A DNA stretch of 64,000 bases from Thysanoteuthis rhombus (GCA_963457665.1 OY735237.1:5007832-5071831), one strand, 5' to 3'; positions 23,588-35,677 are shown, counted from the first letter of the stretch. A program made the numbers and translations. Notes: a model not told the origin generated them from the letters alone.

Positions 23588-23735
23588 GTATGTGTTATTA
23601 AGAAATGGATGTATAATCCAACAGAATGAAATGAATTGCATTACATTATATTGAAACTCTTATTTTGAATGATCATTTCAAATAAGAGTTTCAATATGAT
23701 ATGATACAATTTATGATCAAATATATATGTAAAGT
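23588..23735. repeat. Palindrome-family fragment with a short perfect hairpin
   Basis: It contains GAAATGGATGTATAATCC and AACAGAATGAAATGAATTGC as in the other copies. GAAACTCTTATTTTGAA and its complement TTTCAAATAAGAGTTTC lie a few bases apart (about 23,652-23,692), giving a near-perfect hairpin. Confidence 0.55.
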
Positions 23736-24389
23736 GTAAACACTGAATTGTCTGCTTTCTTTCTTTCTTTCTTTTCTCTCTTTCTTTTTGTACTTTCTAT
23801 CTTTTTTATCTCAAGAATTGATTTAAAAGAAAAAAGGAATGATATGATATTGTGTGATGTGAAAAAAAATTCCTCTTTCTTTGCCCACTCTCTACATTGT
23901 ATCTTTCTATCTTTATCAATACTTCCTCTCTCTTATTATACTCCACTAATTAACAACTGTCTTTCTTTGTAAAGAATGCTGCCGATCTCTCTTTAACCCC
24001 TCTCTCTTGAGGTCACCTAATTCCTTACAAATACAGTTAACCAATTTAAATCTGGTCTTAACATAAATTTTTCCCATTCTTAGAACTGTCGACTTACATT
24101 GCTGTCAAAAATTGCTAAGAAGAGCAATATATAACTTTTTGAGTTTTTTAAATTCAAAAGTAAAGTATTCATACAGATCTTATGTTTCTGTGTATTGAAA
24201 ATGGTAAACAGAATTTATTTCCCCAAAGACTTATCTTTAAAATGAATAAAAACTCAGTGTATGCATGATTGTATGTATATATCTTTGTTCTTTGTTTATA
24301 GAAGGGTGTCATGGGGTTAGGAAGACCCTTTTCTGGTTTGCTACACCTGTTGAAGCTTCTTTCTGTTTATGGCACCTGTTATTCCCCTA
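23736..24389. other. Pyrimidine-rich and AT-rich stretch
   Basis: A CTTT-rich tract lies at about 23,755-23,800; otherwise nothing was recognised. Confidence 0.45.
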
Positions 24390-24480
24390 TGGTCAGCCAT
24401 CCAAGTACTGACCAAGCTTGATGTTGCTTTACTTCGGTGATTGTATTAGAACCGAAGTATCAAATGTGATTTGGCTGTAA
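24390..24480 (-). repeat. 5S rRNA-like fragment (probable 5S-derived SINE)
   Basis: The minus strand reads CGGTTCTAATACAATCACCG, AAGTAAAGCAACATCAAGCT, TGGTCAGTACTTGGATGGCT and GACC. This follows animal 5S rRNA from the middle through the internal promoter region (GATCACCGAAGTTAAGCAAC .. GGTTAGTACTTGGATGGGTG). It is diverged and lacks a full 120-base gene, so it is a SINE remnant or pseudogene. Confidence 0.65.
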
Positions 24481-24574
24481 TCCTTTAGCCCCTGGGAAAG
24501 GTTCCCCAATCTTAGTCCTAGTGCTGAGTGCTTGGAAGAGGCATTGAGTTCGATTTTTTTTGTATGTCTTGTCA

Positions 24575-24645
24575 GTGGATGGGACCATGACCTACAGAAC
24601 CAGAGTCAAACACTTTACCACTGGACCATGATGTTTGGTGGACGC
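24575..24645 (-). repeat. tRNA-like SINE fragment
   Basis: On the minus strand TGGTCCAGTGGTAAAGTG resembles an A box, followed by a weak B-box-like GGTCATGGTCCCA. It lies 100 bp from the 5S-like fragment. Confidence 0.3.
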
Positions 24646-25329
24646 ATGATTGTAAAAGTAATATGAATCACCATTCTGAACCATTGAACCTGTAAGATTA
24701 TTAAATTCTGGATTAGTGAGATTTAACCTGTATGAATAGAAATTTGAGGCTATTTACAAATAAATATGCTGTGAATGGTATCAGCCACATTTTGCCTCAA
24801 CTTGCAGCATTAGTGTAGCCAAGACTCAGTTGCAAGGACAAAAGTCTGGTGGGAACCACATCAGATAAATGACTTTTTGATGTCTCTTTAAATTAGATAA
24901 ATTTAATCATATATTTTATATAATCACATAGATACTCATACTGACCAATAAAAGCTGCTGCTACTGGCAACTTTTAATAATACTAATGGTAATTTATGGT
25001 GACATTACTTGCCTACTCACAGTGCAGAATTAAATGTCTTTTTAACTGAAAACATGTTTATCTCTCTCATCTTATTTATCTTCCCTTTTAATCCAATCAC
25101 AACTCATCCATACTCTGTCCATCAACATATAAAAGTATAGATATATAATATAACAGGCACATTACCATGTATTTGGGAAGAATATATGATATTATTCTGA
25201 CAGAGTAATCTGAGAAAAGAACGCAGAATTAGAATAGTATAATAAAAAGTATAATGTTCATAAAAAGTACAATCATGGCTTGCTACCAGACAACTTGGAT
25301 ATTTTTTTCAAAATCTTATACATCCCAAA

Positions 25330-25525
25330 AGTTAGAATGGGATTTATAGCCTGAAGATGGCTGGGTAATGGATTGGCCAAAATGGTGTGGTAACAACAAA
25401 TGCAACATAAATAATGAATTCAATAGATCAAGCAGCTCTTAGAATGGTGAGTCAATGGTGACGACTCTTCTCAAAATTACTGAAGACTTTTTCGTACACC
25501 CGAAGAAGGCTGTAAAAAAAATCAA
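25330..25525 (+). repeat. Dispersed repeat, two units (GAAGAAGGCTGTAGAAT family)
   Basis: CTGAAGATGGCTGGGTAATG, GTGGTAACAACAAATGCAAC and ATGAATTCAATAGATC are followed by a second start, CCCGAAGAAGGCTGTAAA. The order is the same as at 9,700-9,960. Confidence 0.55.
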
Positions 25526-25869
25526 AATGATTAAACCCATGTAAATATGATCTTTGGTAGGATAAGGGTTACATTTTAAAACTTTTCATGACACCATATC
25601 CATTTTCGGACGCTGATTTACTTAGAATCGTGTCCTGACCTTGGAAAGTCTTAGTCACAACATATCCTGTAGGCTTCTTCAGGTTCCGTCAAAGTTAATA
25701 GTCATCTTGGAATTTTGAAACTGGACCCTTTATTCAATCCACAGAGGATGGGTTCCTATAATCCCATTGTCCATGTTGGAAGACATCTTGTATCGGTTAA
25801 TTCTTCCTTGTTAATTGGCGTTTGTGATGCAGCTTTTTTGCTGAACCAAAGAATATGACTCTTTTACAC

Positions 25870-25938
25870 TACCTGACACAGGGATTGAACCACCTGACAG
25901 GTTATTAGATATGCTCAACCAACACTTTTATCCACTAG
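25870..25938 (-). repeat. tRNA-like SINE fragment
   Basis: The minus strand reads TTGGCCTAGTGGATAAAAGT and later GGTGGTTCAATCCCTGTG, a clear A and B box pair at roughly tRNA spacing. The anticodon arm does not fold well, so this is not called a tRNA gene. It abuts the hAT-like element to the right. Confidence 0.5.
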
Positions 25939-25941
25939 GCC

Positions 25942-26335
25942 AAGGGTTCCCAAACTTTTGGGAAATCACAGTGCCCTTGATGCATTAGTATTTTTCACGG
26001 CATCACGAGTCAGAAAATAAACTTTTGAACTTATATTATTAACTTATTTGTATTAGATCGTTATTGTTATTTGAATAATGAATTTAACCTGATTGCTTGA
26101 TCACCTCACTATTCAGCAGATTCAATCTTCAATGACGCTGGAGAGAATCTGCATTTATTCATATGCAACTACTATTCACCAAAAATGTTCTAGAACAATC
26201 CAGAATGTAAATCTTGTCTATTGGCAAAGCCCCATCAAGTATTGTAATAGCAAAGTTCAACACTAGGTAGACAGAGTGATTTGCGATGTTTTAGTTACAC
26301 CAGGGTGCCACAGCACACTCTTTGGGAATTACTTC
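25942..26335. mobile_element. hAT-like MITE
   Basis: The left end is CAAGGGTTCCCAAACTTTTG and the right end, complemented, is GAAGTAATTCCCAAAGAGTG, imperfect inverted repeats of the CAGTGGTTCCCAAAC type seen in hAT elements. Subterminal GTGCCCTTGATGCA and GGTGCCACAGCAC are also typical. There is no transposase frame. Confidence 0.5.
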
Positions 26336-26354
26336 CCTCGGCCATTGTCTCATA

Positions 26355-26470
26355 TGACACCTGTGACAGACCCCTGGAGAAGACTGAATGGACAATGGCT
26401 GAAACGTTGTGACGATAACAACTAAGATGAGGACATTTGTCCAAGTAATTCAGAATATAATAATGATAAT
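26355..26470 (+). repeat. GAAACGTTG-type dispersed repeat
   Basis: CTGGAGAAGACTGAATGGAC, GGCTGAAACGTTGTGACGAT and AACAACTAAGATGAGGAC. The motif pair 'GAAGA..ACTG' plus 'GAAACGTTG' recurs at 44,310-44,370, 62,690-62,900, 63,030-63,085 and 63,724-63,770. Confidence 0.45.
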
Positions 26471-26734
26471 TCCTCATCTTGAAAACTCAGGCAATAACCT
26501 TGTCCATTTGTCTTGTATGATATAGCTTTTTATGGGATACCGTAATTTTTTAGAATAATCCAAAAGTGTTTTTTTTCACCTTTTGCGAACAATATGCTTA
26601 ATTTTCTTGAGTTGGTATTCTTTTGGATGATGTGTGAATTCCTTTTTCCTGGAGAGATGAATTGTGATAATCTAACACTATTAGTCATCCCCATATTTAT
26701 GATGTTTGGTCTTGCTGGTAATGAAGAGAATAAA

Positions 26735-26905
26735 TCCCCAGAGATCACATGCGAAACCGAGGCCAACAAAATACAAGATGGGGAGATGAACTCGACAAAT
26801 TTAGAAAATACTGGCTCCTCGACGCCCATGATAGGGAAATGTGGCAGATCCTGGGGACGGTCTATGTCTAACGACGGACATTAAAAGACTATTGATGCTG
26901 AAAGT
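26735..26905 (+). mobile_element. RTE-type LINE 3' end
   Basis: Decodes with frameshifts as RDHMRNRGQQNTRWGDELDK, FRKYWLLDAHDREMWQIL, then the 3' untranslated end (TCTAACGACGGACATTAAAA). The same segment occurs at 39,020-39,096, 40,362-40,528, 51,640-51,830, 55,230-55,405 and 62,222-62,405. Strongly 5'-truncated. Confidence 0.65.
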
Positions 26906-26984
26906 GATTGTTAGTTTGATTGTCTTGTGCCAGACTTCAAGCAAATCGCCCCCCAGCTTTTATTAACACCACTTAGCATCTTGG

Positions 26985-28695
26985 AGTTATCTCCCCTTAA
27001 ATGTTTCCCCCACATTTTTCTCGGGTCATGACCGTCATGAAAATTCCAAGTTAAATTGTCGTAAAAATGTTTAGGTAAGTTATTTTTCAATTCCCGTTTC
27101 AGAATTTTGCTTATTTCTTTTTATTTTGAACAATTTCGAGATTGTTTTCTCATAATTTCCGTACAAATTTGTGATAATTGTTTTTTTTAAAACATCCTGC
27201 GAATCGAATGACTTGAAAACACTCTCACTAACCGAATTCGTTTATTTACAAAACTAAAACATAGTTACAAGAAAATACACGTGGCTTTTTGGGAAACATT
27301 ATAAAATTTTAAAAACATACTTAAATAAAAAGTAAGCTGGTGTTTTGAAAAGTTTTAGTTGGTTTGTGTCTTGTTTATCATATTACAAACAACACACCCC
27401 CTGTAAAACTTATGCAATAAATGTTTTTCTCTATTTTAAAAAACAAAATAAGGTTGACGAAAATCCATTGGGAAAAAAAAAAACACCGGGAAACTTGTTA
27501 CTGACAATTTTATTTGAATAAAACTTTTACCTTAAAGAACTAGAAAGATGTCCTTTTATCGTCCATTTGCTGACTAGTCGTAAAACATACTGAAGACAAG
27601 ACTATTTTCAAATCGTTCCTTTTCAATTTTTGTGGCAAAAAACCCAAATCTGTTTTATTTAGTAGTTATTCAAATTTCTTCGATGAAACCTTTCCATTGA
27701 AAAGTCACCAATGTTTTTGTTTGTTAAATATTTGCCTAAGGTTAGATGGGTCGTAGAAAGTAAGAACGACCTGAGGGACGGAAACTGAGGGCCAAGTGTT
27801 TTAGCATTATAGTTTCATTGTAAATAACACCCTCGCTCCCAAGAAAAGACTCTTGAAAATTGATTTTTCTCAAAACTGATAAATATCCGTTGGAAAAGAA
27901 GGAAAATTACTTGCGATTTTTTCTCTATTTTGTTAGAAATTTGGTTTAAGATTCATTTTTTGAACCTCGCAGTCGAATCTAAAAAATCCATTTTACGTAC
28001 TTTCGATGTACTTGACTCTACAATCATCCAGAATTTTTTTAGTTTTCAAATTCTATTTACAATGTAATTATAATGATAAAAAAGGAACTTGTTATCCAGC
28101 ATTTTCACGGTGATACGGCTTACGTGAATTATCGTCTGCTTTTCCCACTTATCAATTATTTTCCGTTTGGTTTTAAAATATACCACAAGAACAAAAAGGA
28201 CAAAATTTAGAAATTTTGATATTTCGATTCTATCAATTTATCAATTCTAAATTTCAGGGGGATTCGGGTTGACTTGAGGAAGGAGACGATAAATCAAATT
28301 ATGTAAGCCCTATCTCCGTAAAAATGGCCGAAAATAGGTTTATCATTGTAGTTACATCGTAAACAGAGCCCTTTCCCTTGTGAAACCTTTAAAGAAAAAT
28401 TTAGAAATCCAACCAATATCCAGATGGTTGTAGAGAGTCAAATCAAAGCTCCTAAAATTAAGAGAAAAATGTTTCTAGGACAGCGAAGTTAGAAAAAAAA
28501 AGAAAAATGTATCTTAACCGAAATTTGGTATTATCCGAATCTAACCGCAATAAATTTTCATATACAATGGAAATTTTGGTGCCCACTCTCTTCGTTTTCT
28601 CAGTGGGTGCCCCACAAATGTGGCCCCTTGTATCAGTCAAAGCTTAACAGAAATAAAAATTCCTTTCCTGGTATACCGGAGTTATCTCCCTTCCA
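26985..28695. other. Unexplained 1.7-kb block bounded by GGAGTTATCTCC motifs
   Basis: The block has a similar motif at each end (GGAGTTATCTCCCCTTAA at 26,988, GGAGTTATCTCCCTTCCA at 28,678), both in the same direction. Inside, similar strings recur near 27,815-27,900 and 28,345-28,430 (TCATTGTAAATAACACCCTC against ACATCGTAAACAGAGCCCTT, then AATATCCGTTGG against AATATCCAGATGG), with perhaps a third near 27,470. No long frame exists. It may be a decayed tandem-repeat element; the class is unknown. Confidence 0.4.
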
Positions 28696-29069
28696 ATAGT
28701 ATCTTCTCTTCAATAGCAACTAGGTTTACTTCTGAAGGAATATATATATTGTAGTTTAGTAGATGATTATCTCTCTGAATGCTCCATAGTTATGATCTTG
28801 TGCCAGACTTGATATGATCTAAGAGAACCAAAACTTTTTTGAAGATAGACAATGGCTATTGGAAATGATTTCATGCAGGGCCTCAAGAGAGAAAATTTTC
28901 AAGGTGTTGCAAAGATGTTTTGCTCTCCACATGCTGCTCAAACAACCTTACCCATTAGCGATACTCTTTTCATCTGCTTTAACCCTTTTAGCATGCCATA
29001 CTATGCTCTTTTGCTGGTGAACAATAGTCAACTTATTTTATAGGTGAACGTATTGTATCGACTTGGAAG

Positions 29070-29480
29070 TTCCAATACACAGCTCTACCCGAGAAACTCT
29101 CTGGCTCCCCTTGGCTGTCTGGGCTTATGGGTGATGTGCCAGCTGTCCCCTTCACCTTCTCTCAGAGGCCCTGGATGCATTCTCTGGCAAAAGTTAAGAC
29201 CTTAGCTCTGCTGCTGCCATTTCACATTACACACGAGGCAATGATTTTGTTCCAATTTCTCAAACGATCCATGGAGACCTGAACATTGTTTGTAGTTGTA
29301 GTGGGTTCTAACGGCTTGGGGTGCTAGCCAGATATCAAAGATGGACTGCCTTATAGGGCTTCAACTGCCCTGTTATTTATCCATGGATAGCGGTTGGGGG
29401 GAGTGGATTCATGTCTTTCTCAAGGGCATTATGTTGGATGGCAGAAGCAAAAGTCAAGGGATTGATCTTATATCCAGTGC
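29070..29480 (-). repeat. Long SINE-family copy (AAGGCATGAATCCA family)
   Basis: Shares CCATGGAGACCTGAAC-like, GGGGTGCTAGCCAGATATCA, GACTGCCTTATAGGGCTT and GGATTCATGTCTTTCTCAAG with 19,340-19,690. The left part (CTGGCTCCCCTTGGCTG) may belong to the same element but has no partner in the window. Confidence 0.5.
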
Positions 29481-30772
29481 CCACTGATAATGATAAATAG
29501 AATATGCAAATGCAGAAAGCATCCTTGGGACACCTCGATGACAGGTGGTAATGGAAAACATCCTGACGATTGTGTTTACAAAAAGGACATGCTACCCGAA
29601 TGGAAAGCCGTGAAAGCAACAGCTGTTCTTACCTGAAGAAGCCTCATCCATATGGGCAGATACTTCAAAAAGCATAGATGGATGTGGGCGGTGACACCAA
29701 AAAGCGTGGCTTGATCTGCCAAACGTGTGGGCATAGATCCCCTACAAGAAGGTGATAATTGCCGTCTTAGGAGACCAGATTTCTAGTGATAGCAGATTAC
29801 AAGACACCTAGGCAGCTTTCGTGTGCCTATCTGTCGTCCTGAGCACTACTCAATCTATCCATTCTCCATACGCCACTTGGAATTATACCAAATAAAAATA
29901 TACGCCTATATTTTTATAAATCTGTATCCTGTCTTCTTTTGGAATACCTTGAAGTTTCAGGCTTATGTAACAATTAGCGTGAAGTGAATGCAAACTGTCT
30001 CTGCTAATCATTTCCATTTGCCATGCTGATGACTATTGGGCCACCCAATACCCAAATAAAAAACAAAAACAAACAAACAGACCCAGTTAAGATTCTCATT
30101 TTTTACCTTTTTATAAACTTGTATCTAACTATATACATATGAAATGTATTTTTATGTATGTTGTTTGTATGTTTAGATTAAATCAACATCAATTACGTTG
30201 AGGAGAGTTTTATGTTGTCTTTATCATATTATAGATAAGAATTTTATTTGTTAGGTATATTACTTATAAATATTTATATGAAATAATCATATAACTATTA
30301 TTTTGACATTTCTGAACACTTTTTACTTTGCGATGCTATCCATACCAAAGTGAATGTGCACTTTTTCCTCTAAATTTGAACTGTAACAATAAACTTATTC
30401 CATTGTTTATATTACCAAGAAACACATAGCATTTCAATTTAAATTATGAAATTTCACTGGTAAGAAAACATAATCATATCTATAGAGTTGCATTTAGCAG
30501 AATGATAGACAGTTGCTGTTTTTAAATTTGTATGATCGAAATGTGTCTACAGTGGGCCATTAAAGTGATGAATACAAAAGAAGTTCTCTTGTTTTGTTTC
30601 AGACAAGTTAATAACTTTTTTTTTTTGATAGTATTGTATACACTCATTTTATTACATGCATATAAGTGATTATTTAAACAAAGATATAACAATTTTGTTT
30701 AATATCACATTTGTCAAATACATGAATTGTAATAATGCTACATTTCAATGCTGATAATGTATTTTGAACTGT

Positions 30773-30812
<40 letters not shown>

Positions 30813-31175
30813 AACTATACAAATTGACATTTTTCTGATGAAATGAATTGATATTCTTTGTCAAACTGTTGAATCAATGGAAATTGCTTTTCATTGAAAC
30901 TTTCATTTGATGCTTTAAATGAAATGATAGATTGTTTCCTAAATACTCATATATACATAATTGAATATTGTGTTGCATATTTGCCTAAAAAAATCAAGAA
31001 AAGATGGAAATTTCCTGAACCGAAGATGAAGTCGAACGCCACAAATCTCTGGACTCTGCTAGCAAATTTCGAATTTGTTTGTTAAATAAAATCTTTGTGA
31101 TAAATGTCTTACTTTCCTTCATTATTATTTGCTTTCCAGTAAGATATGGAAGTCATAGAAAATACCTTCTACAAT
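29481..31175. other. Unassigned stretch with one (TA)n(GA)n array
   Basis: A (TA)n(GA)n microsatellite lies at 30,775-30,812. No gene or recognised transposon was seen otherwise. A 63-codon frame at 30,894-31,085 has no recognisable homology. Confidence 0.45.
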
Positions 31176-31178
31176 TGT

Positions 31179-31725
31179 TTTGGGTAGCCCTAAAAGTTTG
31201 TTCTCTATCTTTGGTTAGATTGCATTAGAAGTATTCAAATTTAAATTTGTTCATTTAAAAAGGCCCCTTTCGATTGTTGTGTGACAGCTATCATATCAGT
31301 GTTTATTGTCAAGATTGGCATATTTTTGTTTATTAGCATTTACCAGCAGATGGAGGAAATTAAGCATCATTTTCTGTATAATTTGCTTTTTTCATTGTAA
31401 GAAAAATAAAAATGCAGCTCAAACACAAAAAAAGTTTATGGAGAAGGTATTGTGAATAATCAAGTGTGTCAAAAGTGGTTTACAAAGTTTTGTGTTGGAG
31501 ATTTCTCACCAAATGATGCTCCATTGTAATGAAAACTAATTGAGGTTGATAGTTATCAAATCAGAAATTGTAATTGTAAATCAATGTTATACAAAACTGG
31601 AGATAACCAACAAATTCAAAATATCCAAATGCAAAATCAAGGGCTGAGAATCATTTGCACTGGCTTGGTTATATTAGTTGCTTTAATGTGTAGCAAAGGG
31701 ATCACCTGCTTATAAAGATGAAGTA
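31179..31725 (+). pseudogene. Mariner element, N-terminal half
   Basis: Starts with TTGGGTAGCCCTAAAAGTTT, which resembles a mariner terminal inverted repeat. Further on, broken frames give MEEIKHHFLYNLLF, YGEGIVNNQVCQKWFTKFC, VGDFSPNDAPL and KLIEVDSYQI, matching the start and helix-turn-helix region of mariner transposases. The catalytic D,D34D part and right end are absent. Frameshifts and stops are present. Confidence 0.6.
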
Positions 31726-31865
31726 TTTTATTGCATTAGATTTTGTGTCAAATTGACTACAATACACAATATGTGGTCCAAAATTCTGGAATTCTCATGT
31801 TTGGTACCAATACTTGACCCAACACTACTCACTTTTGAGTAAGTTGTGTCTTGGTGCTGCTGTTC

Positions 31866-32385
31866 ATCAGATGTGCCTTTGTTGCTTGCTGATATATTTT
31901 TATTTTGTAATTTTGTGGATTGTGAAAATGACAGAAAGAACCGGGTATTTTGATACTGTCTATAGTTTCAAGAGGTGTCATTTACCCCCTTTTTTTTTTT
32001 TTTTTTACGATTGAACTCCTTCTTTCGTTATCTTTCGTTAATTTTGATCTATACATTATTTATACATTTTTATATTTATTTCTGTCTTCTTTATTACCCC
32101 ACCCACACAGTTTCCTCTTCACCATCAAATGTGCCTTTGTTGCTTGCTGATATATTTTTATTTTGTGATTCTGTGAAAATGTCAGAAAGGACCGGGTATT
32201 TTGATACTGTCTATAGTTTCGAGAAGTGTCATTAATTTTTTTTTTTTTTTTTTTTTTGATGATTGAACTCCTACTTTTGTTATCTTTTGTTGATTTTTAT
32301 TTATATATTATCTATATATTTTTATATTTATTTCTGTCTTTACTACCCCACCTGCACAGTTTCTTCTTCATTTCTGCATGAATTA
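31866..32385. repeat. Two-unit tandem duplication (about 257 bp per unit)
   Basis: The unit from ATGTGCCTTTGTTGCTTGCT to CAGTTTCCTCTTCACCATCA is repeated at once, starting near 32,127, with the same internal poly-T run (longer in unit two) and ACCGGGTATTTTGATACTG. The units differ by scattered substitutions and small indels. Short frames here are by-products. Confidence 0.85.
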
Positions 32386-34430
32386 TGAGGGTCGACCTTG
32401 AAGAATTTGAGGGGAGGGGGGCATTTCTCGCTGTTGGCTCTGCCATTGTATGTTTGTTACATATTTACAATAAATGATACTAATAAATTATTTCATATAA
32501 CTTCATATCTATTTTCACTCACTGGCGGGGAATGACACCCAGCGTTCTTCTTGTAGCCTAGAGAAAAATTTGAATGAAGGTTTGTAAAAATGGAAAAATT
32601 TGTTACAAAGCAGATTCACTTTTAACGCTGTAGAGAATTATGGACCCTGAGTTCTGTGCTATAACGGGTCTACAGTGTAATCATTAATAGTCTTTATTTG
32701 TCTTACTAAATATGAATATTCATAAGGTTCACTGCAGAAATATTAATGTGTTTGACATTACTCGTAAATATTGTACTTGACCGCATGAAAACTGGTTTTA
32801 AAAACAGTGCAAAATTAAAGAGAACAAATTCTAAAATTTTGATTTTTTTTTTTCTTTTTTAATTCTCTTGATAATTTTGAATTTGGCAGGGTTGACCTCT
32901 GGGAAACTTGGGTTTTATTACTTGCTATGTATTGTAGGATATACAATATGTATTTACAGCAATACCTTGAGTTATGTGTTTTTTGATTTAGTACGGTTAA
33001 GGTATTGCTGTACAAATAAATGTTTCTAAGAATAAACTGAAAAAAAAATTATTACTAGTCATCATAGTCAATAATTGTAGAACCATTATGCACCCCCAAA
33101 TTCCATCAAAGAATTATATCAAAGGTATCAGAGGGGAATGACGCTCTATTCACTAACAGCAGTAATGTCATCCTCCAAAATAAATATATCTGTGGAGGGG
33201 CAAGAAGGTCCTTTTGCCATGGAGTAAGTTGGTCCCCGGGGCCAAAATAATGACAAAGTGTTGTTTTTTTTCTGGTTTCGTTTACTTTATTAGATATTGC
33301 GGTCACAGAAATTCAGCAGATTTGTTATTGTCTAATCATAGTTTACAGTGAAATCATTTTCTAATTTTTAAAATCTACTTTGTCTCCTGGAGGATTGCCA
33401 AGTATCATTATAACCTGCATGAGGATCTTGATGCTGATAACATTACAAGTGAATATTAATTTTCTGGATCATGGGGTGGTGGGCATAAAAAGATACAAAA
33501 AATGCACTATTTAATGTTCTTGTGAATTTTCTGCTCATTGGAAGTGAGGGACCCACTTGCCTTGTCCTCGTGTCACTTGGTCAGCTATGAGTCAAACTGT
33601 GAATTATGTCACGATTCTTTTGCCGTTTATTGATATCCCAAATTCAAGCAAAGTATTGACGCTCAGATTAAACCATGAATGCTTCCTGTAACTCTAACTC
33701 AATCAAAATATTCTCAACATCGTTTTGTGAGCAAAAAGGGGCTTGACTAGCCCCAGTCACCCCACAAGTTGGTATTGTGATTGACTGTTTTGTAACCTGC
33801 ATATTATACTAGCCATGACCACTTCATTTTGTATATCATTTAATCGAATATATGAAATGTTTTACTATCTTATATTGATAACCTGGGTAGAAACTGATTC
33901 TTTTCTTGATCTGTGTTCTAGCCCTGCTAATGGCTATTTTAATTCTATGCTTGATTTTATATGTTGAGCTGGTGTATATAATTCAAACAAGTGTAATTTG
34001 CAAAAGTGTAGCATTCCAGGATCAAATCTGGTGATGATCGGAGGTTAGGGAGATAGAACAAAAATGTTTGACCCGACAGGCAAAAATAATTGGGGAAGGG
34101 GTTCATTTTACGTTGTGAAATTTGTAATGAGAATGCAAACAGGAAATAAAACCAAAATTGAGTCGTGTATTTATTTATTATCAAAAATAATTTTAGTCAT
34201 GAAAAATATTCACAAGTTTGTTAGGGAGAAAATCAAATTAGTATTGCTTTTACATCATATTTACCCAGTTCAGAAAAAAAGCAACCAAAACAAAGAAATA
34301 TAGAAATACTACTATAATTCACCAAATGTCTGTCTGTATGTGACAATGTGAATCAGGAACCACGCAACGTATCCCCATTAAATTTTTAGTTGTTATTAAT
34401 AAGATCCTTGAGGATAGTTTTTAAAAAATT
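32386..34430. other. Unassigned stretch
   Basis: No exon, RNA gene or known transposon was seen. A somewhat GC-richer patch lies near 33,110-33,260, but its frames show no domain. Confidence 0.45.
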
Positions 34431-34434
34431 CAAA

Positions 34435-34875
34435 AATAAAAGTATGAGATCTGTGTGTTCACACTCACTCCAATAATAATGATCTGATTTCCATCTATCT
34501 ATCTTTCTATATAATAATACTAGCAGTCTGATTGTGTTTATGTATATGGCTTCTATGTAGCCAAACCAGTGCATTGTAATCTGAGGTATTGATTTAAGGT
34601 AGCCCTAAAATGCACTAACTTGAAGAATGCAAAAAAAACCTGAGTGATCTGCATCTAAATAATAATAGTGTAGGATTTGCATTCATACTCACTGTGATGT
34701 CAATGATCCAATTTCCATCTATCTATCTATCTCTAAAAGACTCATTCTATTTATCTGTATACGGCCTCTAAATAGCCAAGAGTTATTGAATTGAGGTGCC
34801 CCTGAAAAAACTGTTTGGATTTCTTATTTGGGCCGTAGGCCCCCCATGGGAACTGGTGCAAAATCCGCTAGTCTT
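34435..34875. repeat. Two diverged tandem units, with a possible Helitron-like end
   Basis: Two units (about 34,440-34,620 and 34,660-34,815) share TGATCTGATTTCCATCTATC-like, ATATGGCTTCTATGTAGCCA-like and GAGGTATTGATTTAAGGTAG-like strings. The right end has a small GGGCC-GTA-GGCCC hairpin and, 27 bp later, CTAG followed by T. The CTAG-T and hairpin are reminiscent of a Helitron 3' end, but the spacing is long and no helicase was seen. Confidence 0.35.
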
Positions 34876-35239
34876 TTTAGTACAAAATTCTGTTGGCAAT
34901 TAAAAAGATTATTGGCAAAATTCAAATATAAACCTCTGTGTGTTACTTTTTCTAGATACTAAACAGTGTTCAAATCACTCTTGGTCATCTAAAAATATGT
35001 GTTATTCTCCTCTTTTTTCATATTGAACTGTACTGATCATCTAATTGAGTTCACATGATCCAAAAGGATGTACACCCTCCTGGTGGGGCCACAGTATAAA
35101 TGTGTGATCTCTATCTATAAAACAAACCGGACAATGATCTTTATCTCAAGGACCATATCAGTATCTCTATTAACAGCTTATTGGAGATGTAGATGTTATG
35201 TGTTTGTGAAACACATTGTTAGGTTTACTCTAATATATA

Positions 35240-35425
35240 TTGTCATGAAGATGGCCTAGCTATGGAATCTCCCCTTCACCCTGTAATTTTTAATATCTAC
35301 ATGGAGATTTTTGATCTTACCTTACTCATTTGAATCCTTTGGTCAGGCTTAGGTACATGAATGATGTTTATACCCTGGCCTAACCTGGTGGAGGTACATT
35401 GAACTCAATTAGACCAATTATACAA
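35240..35425 (+). pseudogene. Penelope-like reverse transcriptase scrap
   Basis: Beginning near 35,247 the plus strand reads EDGLAMESPLHPVIFNIYME, then, after breaks, a stretch ending FIPWPN. This follows the GLPMGSPLSPVIANIYME .. RYVDDTFVIWPHG core of Penelope-like reverse transcriptases. Glycine in GSPL and the YVDD motif are not preserved, and stops interrupt it. Only the palm core is seen. Confidence 0.5.
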
Positions 35426-35677
35426 GTCTGGAAGGTACAGCACAATAAATGAACAACAGAGATGAAGAAAATAGTCTGATTGAATCAATAAATGATCCTC
35501 AGAACTAGTATTCAAATCAATTTACAAGTTCAGCTTCAACTATATAATTTTGTACCTCTGACTGGTTTACTCTGACTGATGTTGCTGGAACACTAATGAA
35601 TTTTTGTGAGTATTATAACTCAGTAGTAGTCTATATAATCTATTTTGGGTGTTATATATAGGAGATCAAATTTCTTT

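Noticed and set aside
34435-34875. Definite Helitron
   Set aside because: Only CTAG-T and a small hairpin at unusual spacing were seen; no matching 5' TC end or helicase was found.
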